Source of the DNA: Ligilactobacillus aviarius
GTDB lineage: Bacteria; Bacillota; Bacilli; Lactobacillales; Lactobacillaceae
Length of the DNA: 64,000 nt
Direction: 5' to 3'
Assembly: GCF_001654615.1 (NCBI RefSeq)
Contig: NZ_LWUD01000002.1
Coordinates: 28,024 to 92,023 of the forward strand
Shown here one piece after another: positions 25,662-34,213 of this stretch (the stretch's first letter is position 1; each line of letters begins with the position of its first letter). Under the pieces are notes generated by a model. The model was given only the letters and a program-made list of their open reading frames with translations, was not told where the DNA came from and searched no databases. A program made the translations under genes and the position numbers.

Positions 25662-26600
25662 ATAAAATCCATCAAAAAGATAATCATGTCAGTTGCTGCA
25701 ATTGTGTTAGTCTTATTAATTGACGGCAACGTCCATGCTTCAACCACGAATTCAAAGGAGTATACGCCAAAGAAGTTGGTAATTGCGTTTGATCCATCAT
25801 CGAATGCAGAAACGATGGAATCAAAGGCACAACCATTCGGAAAGTTGCTTTCCAAGCAATTAGGGATTCCGGTCAAGGTCGTTGTTGCAACCAATGACGA
25901 CACGATGATCGAAGGAATGGGTTCCGGCAAAGTCGACTGTGCGTTCTTGCCGCCTGAAGGTTATGTTTTAGCTCACCAAAAGTACGGCGTTAAGGTCATC
26001 TTACAATCGACCCGGTACGCATACAAGGAACCGGATGATCAAATGACTCACCACTTGGTTAAAGATTTCCATGCTCAGATTTTAGTGCGGAAGGGCAGCG
26101 GGATTAAGTCGTTGAAAGATTTACGCGGAAAGAAGATTGCGGTTCAATCTTCAACTTCAACGGCTGGTTGGATTTGGCCGGTAGTTGCCCTTTACAAGCA
26201 CGGTATCAACATTTACAAGGATCACATTCAAACTGTTCAAGTTAAGGGCCACGACCAAGGAGTTATGGCCGTTTACAATGGTAGTGCCGATGCCTGCTTT
26301 GTCTTCCAAGGTGCCCGGAACATTGTGAAGAAGGATGCTCCGGATGTTATGCAAAAGGTTGTTCCGCTTTACACGACGCCGGCAATTCCAGACGATACGG
26401 TTTCAGTTCGCGGCAATATGAGTCCTGCATTCCAAAAGAAATTGATCAATGCTTTCCAAACGGTTGCTAAATCAAAGCAAGGTCACAAGATCATTCAGGA
26501 AGTTTACCAACAACAAGGTTATGTGAAGGCAAATAACAGCGACTTTAACAAGGTTCGCGAATATGCGAAGATTATGCAAAAGATTAATCAAAGTAAATAG
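25662..26600 (+). CDS. PhnD-like phosphonate/phosphate-type binding protein, possible AUA start
   Basis: Periplasmic-binding-protein-fold receptor of the phosphate/phosphite/phosphonate (PhnD) group: VIAFDPSSNAETM, VDCAFLPPEGY, AVQSSTSTAGWIWP and AIPDDTVSVRG are typical. The first ATG (25686) would give a signal peptide without basic residues and lies 34 bp from AAGGGAG. In frame upstream is ATA at 25662, 9 bp after AAGGGAG, giving KSIKKII before the hydrophobic core, so initiation at AUA (or a mutated ATG) is likely. There is no lipobox Cys and no ABC permease or ATPase gene beside it, so it is an orphan receptor. Confidence 0.75.
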   Translation: MKSIKKIIMSVAAIVLVLLIDGNVHASTTNSKEYTPKKLVIAFDPSSNAETMESKAQPFGKLLSKQLGIPVKVVVATNDDTMIEGMGSGKVDCAFLPPEGYVLAHQKYGVKVILQSTRYAYKEPDDQMTHHLVKDFHAQILVRKGSGIKSLKDLRGKKIAVQSSTSTAGWIWPVVALYKHGINIYKDHIQTVQVKGHDQGVMAVYNGSADACFVFQGARNIVKKDAPDVMQKVVPLYTTPAIPDDTVSVRGNMSPAFQKKLINAFQTVAKSKQGHKIIQEVYQQQGYVKANNSDFNKVREYAKIMQKINQSK

Positions 26601-26613
26601 TTTTAATTCGAAG

Positions 26614-26640
26614 AAGACTGCGTTATGGCGCAGTCTTTTT
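26614..26640 (+). terminator. Terminator after the PhnD-like gene
   Basis: AAGACTGCG (26614-26622) pairs with CGCAGTCTT (26629-26637), followed by a T-run. Confidence 0.85.
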
Positions 26641-26657
26641 GTTATCAGTTGAATTGG

Positions 26658-26734
26658 AGTTTAAAGGAGTTTAAAATTAATTTGTAAGTTTAAAAGAGTT
26701 TAAAAGTAAAATCGAAGTTTAAAAGAGTTTAAAA
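26658..26734 (+). repeat. Three iteron-like repeats before the AAA ATPase gene
   Basis: Three 19-bp units, AGTTTAAA-RG-AGTTTAAAA, start at 26658, 26687 and 26716, exactly 29 bp apart. Each unit holds two AGTTTAAA boxes 10 bp apart, about one helical turn. The last unit ends 15 bp before the ATPase start and abuts its ribosome binding site. The regular phasing suggests cooperative protein binding. Confidence 0.8.
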
Positions 26735-26748
26735 ATGAAAGGAGAATT

Positions 26749-27801
26749 ATGCGTAATCCATTTAACCCAACATTTGGGGATGTTCCTCAACTTTTTATTG
26801 ATGATGGTGAAAGTGAGAAGTTAGTTGAATTGATTCAGGATAGCGATTTTGCACGCTCATTCTTTGTAACTGGCGTGCGTGGGGCTGGCAAAACTTCATT
26901 TATGAGCAAGGTAATGAAGAAATTTGCAGAAGACAAAAACTGTTATGCAATTAATTTGATCAATAAAGAAGATATGGTCGATACCTTATGTTCAAAGCTT
27001 GCCAATGCTGTTCACCGAATTCATGGGGCGATTGATTCAGTGTCGGCTGGAGTTTCAGTAAAAACATCACTAACTGAGATGAGTAATGAGGAGCGGTTAG
27101 AAAGCTTACTGAAGAAAGTTAAAAAACAAGGAAAGTATGTTGTAATTGCAGTCGATGAAGTTATCAATACGCCCACTATTCGAAGCTTTGCTCAATATTT
27201 CAGTTTGCTTAAACAGCAGGACTATCCGATTTTTGTAATTATGACGGGGTTGCCAGATTTGATTCTTAACATTCAAAACGACGATAAGCTGACTTTTTTA
27301 TTACGCTCTGAAAAGATTTATTTGGGAGAATTAAGTTCAGCTCAAATTCTTGAAGAGTACCGCAGGGCTTTTCATGGCGAGATGCCGGTCATGAGCAAGA
27401 TGACCCAAGCTGTTGAGGGATACTCATATGCTTTTCAGTTACTTGGATATTTGCTTTTTGAAAGATGTCAGGGGCAAGTCCCAGCAATTGATGATTTAAA
27501 TGCCGTAATGGATGATTTTAAAAATCGCCTGTTTGAAAATGCATATCAAAAGATTTTCCTTGGCCTTTCTGATATGGACTGTGAGTTTTTGCTTGCAATG
27601 CAAAAAAATGCTGAATTTGGGGAAATTGTAAATCAAATGCAGAAAAGTAAAGTTTACGTTGCACAGTACCGGAAACGGTTGATCGATCGGTGTTTGATTT
27701 CGCCGCAGATTCGGGGAAGATTAAAGTTTAATCTGCCATTCTTCGATGAATATTTGGAAACAGTTCAGAATCCAGATTCAATTTTTTATTTAGGAATATA
27801 G
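26749..27801 (+). CDS. AAA family ATPase with C-terminal DNA-binding-like region
   Basis: Stand-alone ATPase of 350 residues. The P-loop GVRGAGKTS is at 42-50, Walker B VVIAVDEV near 130, and a possible sensor-1 is in VIMTGLP. The C-terminal ~90 residues (LSDMDCEFLLAMQ to LKFNLPFFDEYL) look like a winged helix. The plan resembles the ORC/Cdc6-like or archaeal-type ATPase group (STAND/MNS fold). AAAGGAG lies 5 bp before ATG 26749. The 29-bp repeats upstream may be its binding site. Function unknown; autoregulation or a replication/partition role are both speculative. Confidence 0.7.
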   Translation: MRNPFNPTFGDVPQLFIDDGESEKLVELIQDSDFARSFFVTGVRGAGKTSFMSKVMKKFAEDKNCYAINLINKEDMVDTLCSKLANAVHRIHGAIDSVSAGVSVKTSLTEMSNEERLESLLKKVKKQGKYVVIAVDEVINTPTIRSFAQYFSLLKQQDYPIFVIMTGLPDLILNIQNDDKLTFLLRSEKIYLGELSSAQILEEYRRAFHGEMPVMSKMTQAVEGYSYAFQLLGYLLFERCQGQVPAIDDLNAVMDDFKNRLFENAYQKIFLGLSDMDCEFLLAMQKNAEFGEIVNQMQKSKVYVAQYRKRLIDRCLISPQIRGRLKFNLPFFDEYLETVQNPDSIFYLGI

Positions 27802-27802
27802 T

Positions 27803-27839
27803 AAAAAAGGTGCCACACGAATATGCGACACCGTTTTTG
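27803..27839. terminator. Bidirectional terminator between the ATPase gene and treA
   Basis: AAAAAAGGTG and CACCGTTTTT pair around a mostly open loop, with U-runs on both strands. Confidence 0.7.
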
Positions 27840-27846
27840 AATCTAA

Positions 27847-29514
27847 TTATTTAATTTTAAAGGCAATTGCTTGGTATGGTTGTAACTGGATTGCATCTTT
27901 CAATTGCATCTTCCGTGGTTCGCCGTAGTTATCGATCAAGACCTCAACTTCTTTATTTTGCAGGTCAGCTGGAATGTCGGCCCATGGTTCGTAGCCGTAG
28001 AAGTTGTTCAGAACCAATAACTGCTCATCACTGTCGTCAAGGTAACGCCGGTAAGCGAAGACTTGCGGATGGTCTTCCAGTTCAGCCTTGAAATGACCGT
28101 CGGAAATCAAATCTTCCGTCTTCCGGAGTTTGATCAGCTGTTGATAATAATTAAAGATTTCACCATGATCAAGTTCGGCTTGAACGTTGATTCGATCCTG
28201 ATCAGTCGGCTTCAACCATGGCTTTCCGGTGCTAAAGCCGGCATTTTGGCTGTCGTCCCAATGCATTGGAACCCGTGAATTATCACGCGCCTTGGTCTTC
28301 ACGATTTCAAAGGCATCGTGAGCACTCATCCCGCTATCCATCATTTCCTGATAAGCGTTCAGCGCTTCGACGTCAACGTAGTTGTGGATCGAGTAGTAAT
28401 GCGGATCGATCATTCCAAGTTCTTCACCCATGTAAATATATGGCGTTCCGCGCAACAGGTGGATGGACGTTGCGAGCATTTCAGCCGATTTTTCACGGTA
28501 GTTGATCGGATCGCCGAACCGGTTCAGGGCCCATGGCTGATCGTGGTTATTCCAGAAAAGGGCCTGCCAGCCGTTACCGCGGTCGATTCCAGCTTGCCAC
28601 TCGTTTAAAATGTGTTTGAGCTTCATAAAGTCAAACGGAACTTTGCTCCATTTTTCGCCGTTTTCATAGTCGACTTTCAAGTGATGGAAGGCAAAGACCA
28701 TTGAAAGTTCATGGTCATCCGGTTTCGTGTATTCAATTGATTTTGTGATCGTTGTGGATGACATTTCGCCAACGGTTACGGCATCTGGATCCTGGCCAAA
28801 ACTTTCACGGTTGAGTTGTTTGATGTAGTCCTTAACGACTGGGGTATCAGTGTAGAGGGCTTTTTCGTGGTCGATGTTGCCATCGGAATCGACTAAAACT
28901 TCATCTTTTCCAGTAACGTTCAATACATCAAAACGGAAGCCTTTAACCCCTTTTGCCCGCCAGAAATTGACGATGTCAACGGCCTCTTGGCGAACATCTG
29001 GATTATGCCAGTCAAGATCGGCTTGAGATGGATCAAACAGGTGAAGATAGTACAGATCAGTGTCACCGAATTTTGCCCAGGCAGGACCGCCGAATTTTGA
29101 TTCCCAGTTTGTCGGAAGATCGCCATTCGGCTTAGCCGGACGGATGTAGAAGTACCTCATGTACTTTTCATCGCCGGCCAGGGCTTTTTGGAACCATTCA
29201 TGGTCAGTCGAACAGTGATTGAAAACCATGTCCAGCATCACGTCGACGTTGATTTCCTTTAACTTCGCAACCAGTTCTTCGAAGTCCGCCATCGTTCCAA
29301 AGCTTGGATCGATTTCACGGTAGTTAGCGATGTCATAGCCGTTATCGTGTTGCGGTGAAACGAAGAACGGGTTGAACCAGATCATATCAATGTTGAGTTT
29401 AGCAATGTAGGGGATTTTTTCGATAATTCCTCTTAAATCTCCAATCCCATCGCCGTTACTATCATAAAAAGATTTCGGATAAATTTGATAAATAACTTTT
29501 TTTCCTAAATTCAT
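27847..29514 (-). CDS. treA: Trehalose-6-phosphate hydrolase
   Basis: Cytosolic alpha-phosphotrehalase of GH13, 555 residues. It splits trehalose 6-phosphate into glucose and glucose 6-phosphate. The GH13 regions are visible: DMVFNHCS, GFRFDVLNV (nucleophile Asp), TVGEMSS (acid Glu) and WNNHDQPW. Trehalose rather than isomaltose specificity is inferred from its setting: it lies 14 bp downstream of a TreR-type repressor and divergent from a trehalose-type PTS gene. ATG follows AAAGGA. Confidence 0.9.
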   Translation of the reverse strand: MNLGKKVIYQIYPKSFYDSNGDGIGDLRGIIEKIPYIAKLNIDMIWFNPFFVSPQHDNGYDIANYREIDPSFGTMADFEELVAKLKEINVDVMLDMVFNHCSTDHEWFQKALAGDEKYMRYFYIRPAKPNGDLPTNWESKFGGPAWAKFGDTDLYYLHLFDPSQADLDWHNPDVRQEAVDIVNFWRAKGVKGFRFDVLNVTGKDEVLVDSDGNIDHEKALYTDTPVVKDYIKQLNRESFGQDPDAVTVGEMSSTTITKSIEYTKPDDHELSMVFAFHHLKVDYENGEKWSKVPFDFMKLKHILNEWQAGIDRGNGWQALFWNNHDQPWALNRFGDPINYREKSAEMLATSIHLLRGTPYIYMGEELGMIDPHYYSIHNYVDVEALNAYQEMMDSGMSAHDAFEIVKTKARDNSRVPMHWDDSQNAGFSTGKPWLKPTDQDRINVQAELDHGEIFNYYQQLIKLRKTEDLISDGHFKAELEDHPQVFAYRRYLDDSDEQLLVLNNFYGYEPWADIPADLQNKEVEVLIDNYGEPRKMQLKDAIQLQPYQAIAFKIK

Positions 29515-29528
29515 GGGACAAGTCCTTT

Positions 29529-30251
29529 CTATTTTAATTTGATTTTCTGTCGCCGGGCAAAGTCGCTGAATTTAAATTTGTCAGGCCGGTGGTAAGATTC
29601 GGTCAACTGAAAAAGGGTCGTGTCATTTAAAAATGATAAGCTGCGGACAACGACGACAAGTTGATCGCCGGTCAGTTTCAGTTGCGCAGCAACTTCGTCA
29701 TCGGCCTTTTCAACGGTAATTTCCTTTGAAGCGTAGGAAATATCCAGTCCCAATTCACCTTCAATATAATCATATAACGAATTTTCAGCAACCTTTTGCG
29801 GAATTTCGTCAATCGGCGGGGTCAGCAAAAAGTCACGGTCAATTACAACCGGTTCATGGTCGATCGTTCTGAGCCGTTCGATATAGATGGTAGGTTGATT
29901 GGCATCAACGCCCCGGTTCACAAAGTATTGCGGAATTGAATTGCGGCGTTCGTTTTTAAGAACCGTCGTGACCGCATGCATTCCCAGTTTTTGATTAAGT
30001 TCTTGGAAACTGGTAATTCCGGATACCGGGAAAGTGAATTTTTGATAATCAAGGACGATCGATCCTTTCCCTTTGATCTTTTGGATCAGCCCCAGATCAT
30101 TTAACTGGGAAAGGGCACTGCGGATCGTCTCACGCGAAGTTCCGTACAGGTCGGTAAGCTGATGCTCGCTTGGCAGATAGTCTCCCGGACAATACAATCC
30201 ATGATGGATTTTTTCAGCAAGATCCTGGGCAATCATGTCTTGTTTGCTCAT
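29529..30251 (-). CDS. treR: Trehalose operon repressor, GntR/UTRA family
   Basis: Transcriptional repressor of 240 residues. A winged helix at the N-terminus (YLPSEHQLTDLYGTSRETIR) is followed by a UTRA domain that in TreR binds trehalose 6-phosphate. ATG at 30251 is preferred over the one at 30269 because GAAGGGA lies ~6 bp before it. First gene of treR-treA, divergent from the PTS gene. A palindromic site resembling the TreR operator lies in the PTS promoter. Confidence 0.88.
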   Translation of the reverse strand: MSKQDMIAQDLAEKIHHGLYCPGDYLPSEHQLTDLYGTSRETIRSALSQLNDLGLIQKIKGKGSIVLDYQKFTFPVSGITSFQELNQKLGMHAVTTVLKNERRNSIPQYFVNRGVDANQPTIYIERLRTIDHEPVVIDRDFLLTPPIDEIPQKVAENSLYDYIEGELGLDISYASKEITVEKADDEVAAQLKLTGDQLVVVVRSLSFLNDTTLFQLTESYHRPDKFKFSDFARRQKIKLK

Positions 30252-30288
30252 GAACGTCCCTTCTTTCATTGATTTAAGTTCAAGTTCT

Positions 30289-30317
30289 ATTTAACCATAG
30301 AATGTATGGTCAGGCAA
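30289..30317 (-). promoter_or_regulatory. Candidate treR-treA promoter with inverted repeat
   Basis: On the minus strand TTGCCT (30312-30317) and TTAAAT (30289-30294) are 17 bp apart; the spacer contains the inverted repeat CCATA-N5-TATGG. Confidence 0.4.
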
Positions 30318-30373
30318 ATTAGGAAAAGATAATAACGTTGTTAAAATAATTTTGAAAGCGATTAAAAAAGATG

Positions 30374-30403
30374 TTGACAACTTGTCTATACAGGATATAA
30401 AAT
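30374..30403 (+). promoter_or_regulatory. PTS promoter with TreR operator-like palindrome
   Basis: TTGACA (30374-30379) and TATAAA (30396-30401) are 16 bp apart. TTGTCTATACAG (30382-30393) lies in the spacer and resembles the TTGTATATACAA site of TreR, so a bound repressor would block polymerase. A cre-like sequence (TTGAAAGCG) lies ~25 bp upstream of the -35 and GAAAGTGCTTTC (30421-30432) downstream, suggesting CcpA control. Confidence 0.6.
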
Positions 30404-30454
30404 AATGACAGAAATTAAAAGAAAGTGCTTTCAAAAAATTGAGGAGGAGCCGCA

Positions 30455-32395
30455 ATGGCAAAGAGAACAGATATTGAGATCCTTGCACCGGCAACGGGGA
30501 AGGTCTTACCATTATGCGAAACAAAGGATGAAGTTTTTTCAGCAGGAACAATGGGCCAAGGATTCGGCCTTGAACCATCAGCTGAAGGTGAAATCGAAGT
30601 TGTTGCTCCGGTTAGCGGAACGGTCATGATGTTGGCTGACACCAAGCACGCAATTGGAATTCAAACTACGGATGGGCTTGAAATTTTGATCCACATGGGA
30701 ATCGATACGGTCAATCTGAAAGGAACTCCATTTACGGTTCATTGCGAACAAGGTTCAACGGTTAAAGCGGGGCAACCGATTGCAACGATGAACTTAAAAG
30801 AAATTGAAGCTCACAAACTTGCCAAGACGATCATGGTGATCGTAACGAACTCAGCTGATAAACTTGAAAGTCTTTCATTAGATGAAGGCGAAATTCAAGC
30901 CGGCGAACCAGCCGTTGATGCACACTTGAAAGGTGTCGGCAAAAAGAAAAAGGGCAAACGGGATTACGATGCCTTAGCAACGACGATCATCAAGTTAGTT
31001 GGCGGGAAGGAAAACGTGAATAACTTGATCCACTGTATTACCCGGTTGCGGTTCTACTTAAAGGACGAAAGCAAAGCAGACACTGAAGCATTGAAGAATA
31101 CCGATGGCGTAATCGATGTGATGAAGGCTTCAGGCCAGTATCAAGTTGTCATCGGGAATGAAGTGATGAACGTTTTTGATGCGGTAATGAAGCAATTAGG
31201 ACCGTTGGATGAAGACGCAGCCGCTGCTCAACCGGCAGAAAATGACGGAAAGAACCCAATCAGCCGGGCCTTTGGTAATTTGATCGGCTTTATTACCGGG
31301 TCAATGAGTCCGGTAATCGGCGTTATCGCCGCATCTGGGATCATCAAAGGAATCTTGGCATTGTTGACTTTGCCTCAATTAGGTGCGATCTTAAGCGTAA
31401 AGAGTACGATGTACATGACGGTTAGTGCGATGGCGGACTCCGCCTTCTTCTTCCTGCCGATTTTAGTTGGTTATTCAGCTGCTAAACGGCTCGGTAGTGA
31501 TCCAATCGTTGCCGCTGTTATCGGGGGTGTCTTGACTTATCCGCAAATCATTACTTGGGGGAAAGCCTTCAAGACAATGTTTACCATTGGCGGATTCCAC
31601 TTCCAATTCTTGAACTACACGTATTCAATTTTCCCGATGATCGTTGCTGCATGGTTGGCAAAGAAGGTTGGTGACTGGTTGAAAGACCACTTGCCAAGTT
31701 ACCTGCAAATGATCTTCAATCCGTTGATCACGATTTTAGTAGTTTCAACGATCACCTTAGTAATCACTGGCCCAATTATTCAAGGAGCTGCGAACGGAAT
31801 TGCCGACTTCGTTAACTGGTTGGTTCAAGCATCAGGTTGGATCGGCGGTTTGATTATCGGTGGTTTCTATCAATTACTGGTTATTTTCGGGTTGCACTGG
31901 GGCGTTGTGCCGTTGGTTGCCCAACAAATTGCCCAAACGCATCAAAGTGCTTTGAACGCAATTATTTCAGTTACAATGGTTTCTCAAGGAGCTGCTGTTT
32001 TAGCAGTTGCAATCAAATCAAAAAAGGATAACATGAAAGAACTTGGCTTTGCAGCTGCCATTTCAGCCTTCTGCGGAGTTACAGAACCTGCAATTTATGG
32101 GATCAACTTACGTTACAAGAAACTTTTCGTTTCTGGCTTGATCGGTTCAGCCGTTGGTGGGTTGATTACTGGCTTGATGCACGGAACAATGTACGGCTTT
32201 ACGGGTTCATTGATTGGATTCTCATCATTCTTCAATCCAGCCCATCCAACCCAATTAACAAGTTTCTACGCATTCTTGCTTTCAAGCATTGCCGCCATTA
32301 TCGTTTCATTCCTTGTAACATGGTTCTGGGGCTACAACGACAACATGTCAATGGGCAAGAAAGTTGAAAAGAAGAAACGCCCAGGAACAAAATAA
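30455..32395 (+). CDS. Trehalose-type PTS transporter, IIA-IIB-IIC fusion
   Basis: Takes up a sugar while phosphorylating it, probably trehalose to trehalose 6-phosphate. 646 residues in the order IIA-IIB-IIC. A glucose-type IIA (1-~155) has the phospho-His in ILIHMG (His 80). IIB (~170-250) has the phospho-Cys in NLIHCITRLRF (Cys 194). The IIC membrane domain (~265-640) has about ten segments and the conserved GVTEPAIYG. Having IIA at the N-terminus is less common than IIBC-IIA. ATG follows GAGGAGGAGCCGCA. Specificity is inferred from the divergent treR-treA. Confidence 0.9.
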   Translation: MAKRTDIEILAPATGKVLPLCETKDEVFSAGTMGQGFGLEPSAEGEIEVVAPVSGTVMMLADTKHAIGIQTTDGLEILIHMGIDTVNLKGTPFTVHCEQGSTVKAGQPIATMNLKEIEAHKLAKTIMVIVTNSADKLESLSLDEGEIQAGEPAVDAHLKGVGKKKKGKRDYDALATTIIKLVGGKENVNNLIHCITRLRFYLKDESKADTEALKNTDGVIDVMKASGQYQVVIGNEVMNVFDAVMKQLGPLDEDAAAAQPAENDGKNPISRAFGNLIGFITGSMSPVIGVIAASGIIKGILALLTLPQLGAILSVKSTMYMTVSAMADSAFFFLPILVGYSAAKRLGSDPIVAAVIGGVLTYPQIITWGKAFKTMFTIGGFHFQFLNYTYSIFPMIVAAWLAKKVGDWLKDHLPSYLQMIFNPLITILVVSTITLVITGPIIQGAANGIADFVNWLVQASGWIGGLIIGGFYQLLVIFGLHWGVVPLVAQQIAQTHQSALNAIISVTMVSQGAAVLAVAIKSKKDNMKELGFAAAISAFCGVTEPAIYGINLRYKKLFVSGLIGSAVGGLITGLMHGTMYGFTGSLIGFSSFFNPAHPTQLTSFYAFLLSSIAAIIVSFLVTWFWGYNDNMSMGKKVEKKKRPGTK

Positions 32396-32416
32396 AAGTA
32401 TTAATTAACCGATAAG

Positions 32417-32450
32417 ATCTCAATCACTTTGTTAGTGGTTGAGATTTTTT
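32417..32450 (+). terminator. Terminator of the trehalose PTS gene
   Basis: ATCTCAATCAC (32417-32427) pairs with GTGGTTGAGAT (32435-32445), followed by a T-run. Confidence 0.85.
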
Positions 32451-32551
32451 TATGTAATTCAACTATAATAAAAGTGTTAATTTGCATTGACATTGATAAT
32501 TTATGTTGTGTAAAATATAAATTAATTTGAAATATTGAGAGAAGGATCATT

Positions 32552-33238
32552 TTGAAAACCAAAAAGAAAATGTCGCTTGCCCAGCGAATTAACATTCTAC
32601 GGGCAGCGGTCATGGGAGCGAACGATGGAATTTTGTCAGTTGCCGGAATCGTTATCGGGGTTGCCGGAGCGGCGACAAGCAACTTTGCGATTTTTATTTC
32701 CGGGATCGCCGGAATGTTAGCCGGAACGGTTTCAATGGCGATGGGCGAATATGTTTCGGTCAGTGCTGAAAAGGATTCGCAAAAGCAAGCGATTGTGACT
32801 GAAAAGCAAGCTCTTAAAGATGATTACGATGGTGAATATGATTTTGTAAGACAAAAGTATTTGAAGAAGGGCATTAAGCCGGAATTGGTTGAAAAGGCCG
32901 TTCATGAAATGATGGAACGGGATGCATTGCGAACAATGGTGCGTGAACGGTATGGGTTTGACGTCGATGAATTTACCAGCCCGTATGCGGCCGCAATCGC
33001 ATCAATGATCTCATTCCCGTTAGGTTCGATCTTACCGTTGTGCTCAATTTCATTTTTCCCGCATTCGATCAAGATTGTCGCAACGTTTATCGCGGTGATC
33101 ATTGCGTTGGCAATTACCGGCTGGGCGGCTGCCTGGTTGAATCACGCTAATAAGCTTCACGGAACGGTGCGGAATGTGATTTCCGGGATCATTACGATGT
33201 TAGTAACATATGGAATTGGTCATTTATTCGCACACTAG
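32552..33238 (+). CDS. VIT/CCC1 family metal transporter
   Basis: Membrane protein of 228 residues, with the VIT1/CCC1 signature NILRAAVMGANDGILSVAGIVIG near the N-terminus, the SMAMGEYVSVSAEKD motif, a charged cytosolic helix bundle in the middle (metal-binding region in plant VIT1), and three C-terminal membrane segments. The family moves Fe2+ or Mn2+ out of the cytosol. It starts at TTG 32552 after AGAAGGATC. A paralogue follows after 17 bp, and the two probably form one operon and perhaps a heterodimer. Confidence 0.85.
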   Translation: MKTKKKMSLAQRINILRAAVMGANDGILSVAGIVIGVAGAATSNFAIFISGIAGMLAGTVSMAMGEYVSVSAEKDSQKQAIVTEKQALKDDYDGEYDFVRQKYLKKGIKPELVEKAVHEMMERDALRTMVRERYGFDVDEFTSPYAAAIASMISFPLGSILPLCSISFFPHSIKIVATFIAVIIALAITGWAAAWLNHANKLHGTVRNVISGIITMLVTYGIGHLFAH

Positions 33239-33255
33239 AAAGGAGGACTTAGACG

Positions 33256-33948
33256 ATGACAAAGAAGAAAAAAGATGAACAACGCTCAGCAATGGGTGAA
33301 CGCTTGAATGTTTTACGGGCCGGGGTTTTAGGCTCAAACGACGGAATTTTAACGGTTGTCGGGGTCCTTTTTAGTGTGGCGGTTGCAACGTCGAACCGGT
33401 TTACGATTTTTATTGCCGGCTTGTCTGATTTGCTTGCCTGTGCCTTTTCAATGGCTTCGGGCGAATACGCTTCGGTAAGTACCCAACGCGACATGGAACA
33501 GGTAACGGTTAAGGAAGAACAGGCTCTTTTAAAAAAGGACCGCGAAGGTGAATTAGCCGCAGTTCGGAAATACTACATGGAAAAAGGGGTTTCCGAAGAA
33601 ACGGCCGAAGACATTGCGGAAGACTTGCTGAATAAAAAGCCGCTTGAAACGGTGGTCGATGTTAAGCACGGATTGATTTTGAATGAGTACATGAACCCGT
33701 GGAATGCAGCTTTTTCGTCATTAATTTCCGCTTCACTTGGCGGAATCTTCCCGTTAGCGGCGATGACTTTTAGTCCGGTAAAATGGATGTGGCCGATCAC
33801 GATCTTGGCCGTTTGCGTTTCCGTTTCATTGACCGGTTATCTAAGTGCCAAGCTTGGAAACGGATTGGTTAAAGTGGCGATTAAGCGGAACTTGATCGTC
33901 GGGATCATTACGATGATCATTCACTACACGTTAGGATTAATGATTTAG
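33256..33948 (+). CDS. VIT/CCC1 family metal transporter, second copy
   Basis: 230 residues, paralogous to the preceding protein with the same layout: NVLRAGVLGSNDGILTVVGVLF, SMASGEYASVSTQRD, a charged middle section (KEEQALLKKDREGELA) and a C-terminal membrane triplet. Tandem VIT genes are common in lactobacilli. Substrate is probably Fe2+ or Mn2+, not decidable here. ATG follows AAAGGAGGACTTAGACG. The trpS T-box leader begins just after its stop. Confidence 0.85.
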   Translation: MTKKKKDEQRSAMGERLNVLRAGVLGSNDGILTVVGVLFSVAVATSNRFTIFIAGLSDLLACAFSMASGEYASVSTQRDMEQVTVKEEQALLKKDREGELAAVRKYYMEKGVSEETAEDIAEDLLNKKPLETVVDVKHGLILNEYMNPWNAAFSSLISASLGGIFPLAAMTFSPVKWMWPITILAVCVSVSLTGYLSAKLGNGLVKVAIKRNLIVGIITMIIHYTLGLMI

Positions 33949-33952
33949 ACGC

Positions 33953-33981
33953 TTTACAGGGATTTGAATAACGTTTAAAAT
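33953..33981 (+). promoter_or_regulatory. Predicted trpS promoter
   Basis: TTTACA (33953-33958) and TAAAAT (33976-33981) at 17 bp, directly before the T-box leader. Confidence 0.6.
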
Positions 33982-33987
33982 GAAAGT

Positions 33988-34185
33988 AACAATTTCAATG
34001 ACCGGGTTGAAGTAGAAAATCCAATAACAGAGAGGTTTCAAGCGCTGAAAGGAACCAGGATTTTCGAAGTGGGACCGACCAGAAATTCCAACTAAATATT
34101 GGTAACAAGTGGCAGAATAACTGCAAATTAGGTGGTACCACGGTTAAAATCGCCCTATTCAGAAATGATGGGGCGATTTTTTTGA
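33988..34185 (+). ncRNA. T-box leader of trpS (specifier UGG, Trp)
   Basis: Leader RNA that senses uncharged tRNA(Trp). The T-box sequence AGGTGGTACCACGG is at 34130-34143. A candidate specifier codon UGG is at 34070-34072 in the GAAGTGGGACC segment on the 3' side of stem I. The terminator AAATCGCCC ... GGGGCGATTT plus T-run ends near 34182 and competes with the antiterminator. The 5' boundary is approximate. Confidence 0.9.
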
Positions 34186-34213
34186 TGGTCAAGGAAAAGA
34201 AAGGAATTTTATC

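Noticed and set aside
26641..26748. Repeats before the AAA ATPase as a CRISPR array
   Set aside because: Only three units, each with internal direct repeats, spacers of 10 bp and no cas genes; the layout is that of protein-binding iterons.
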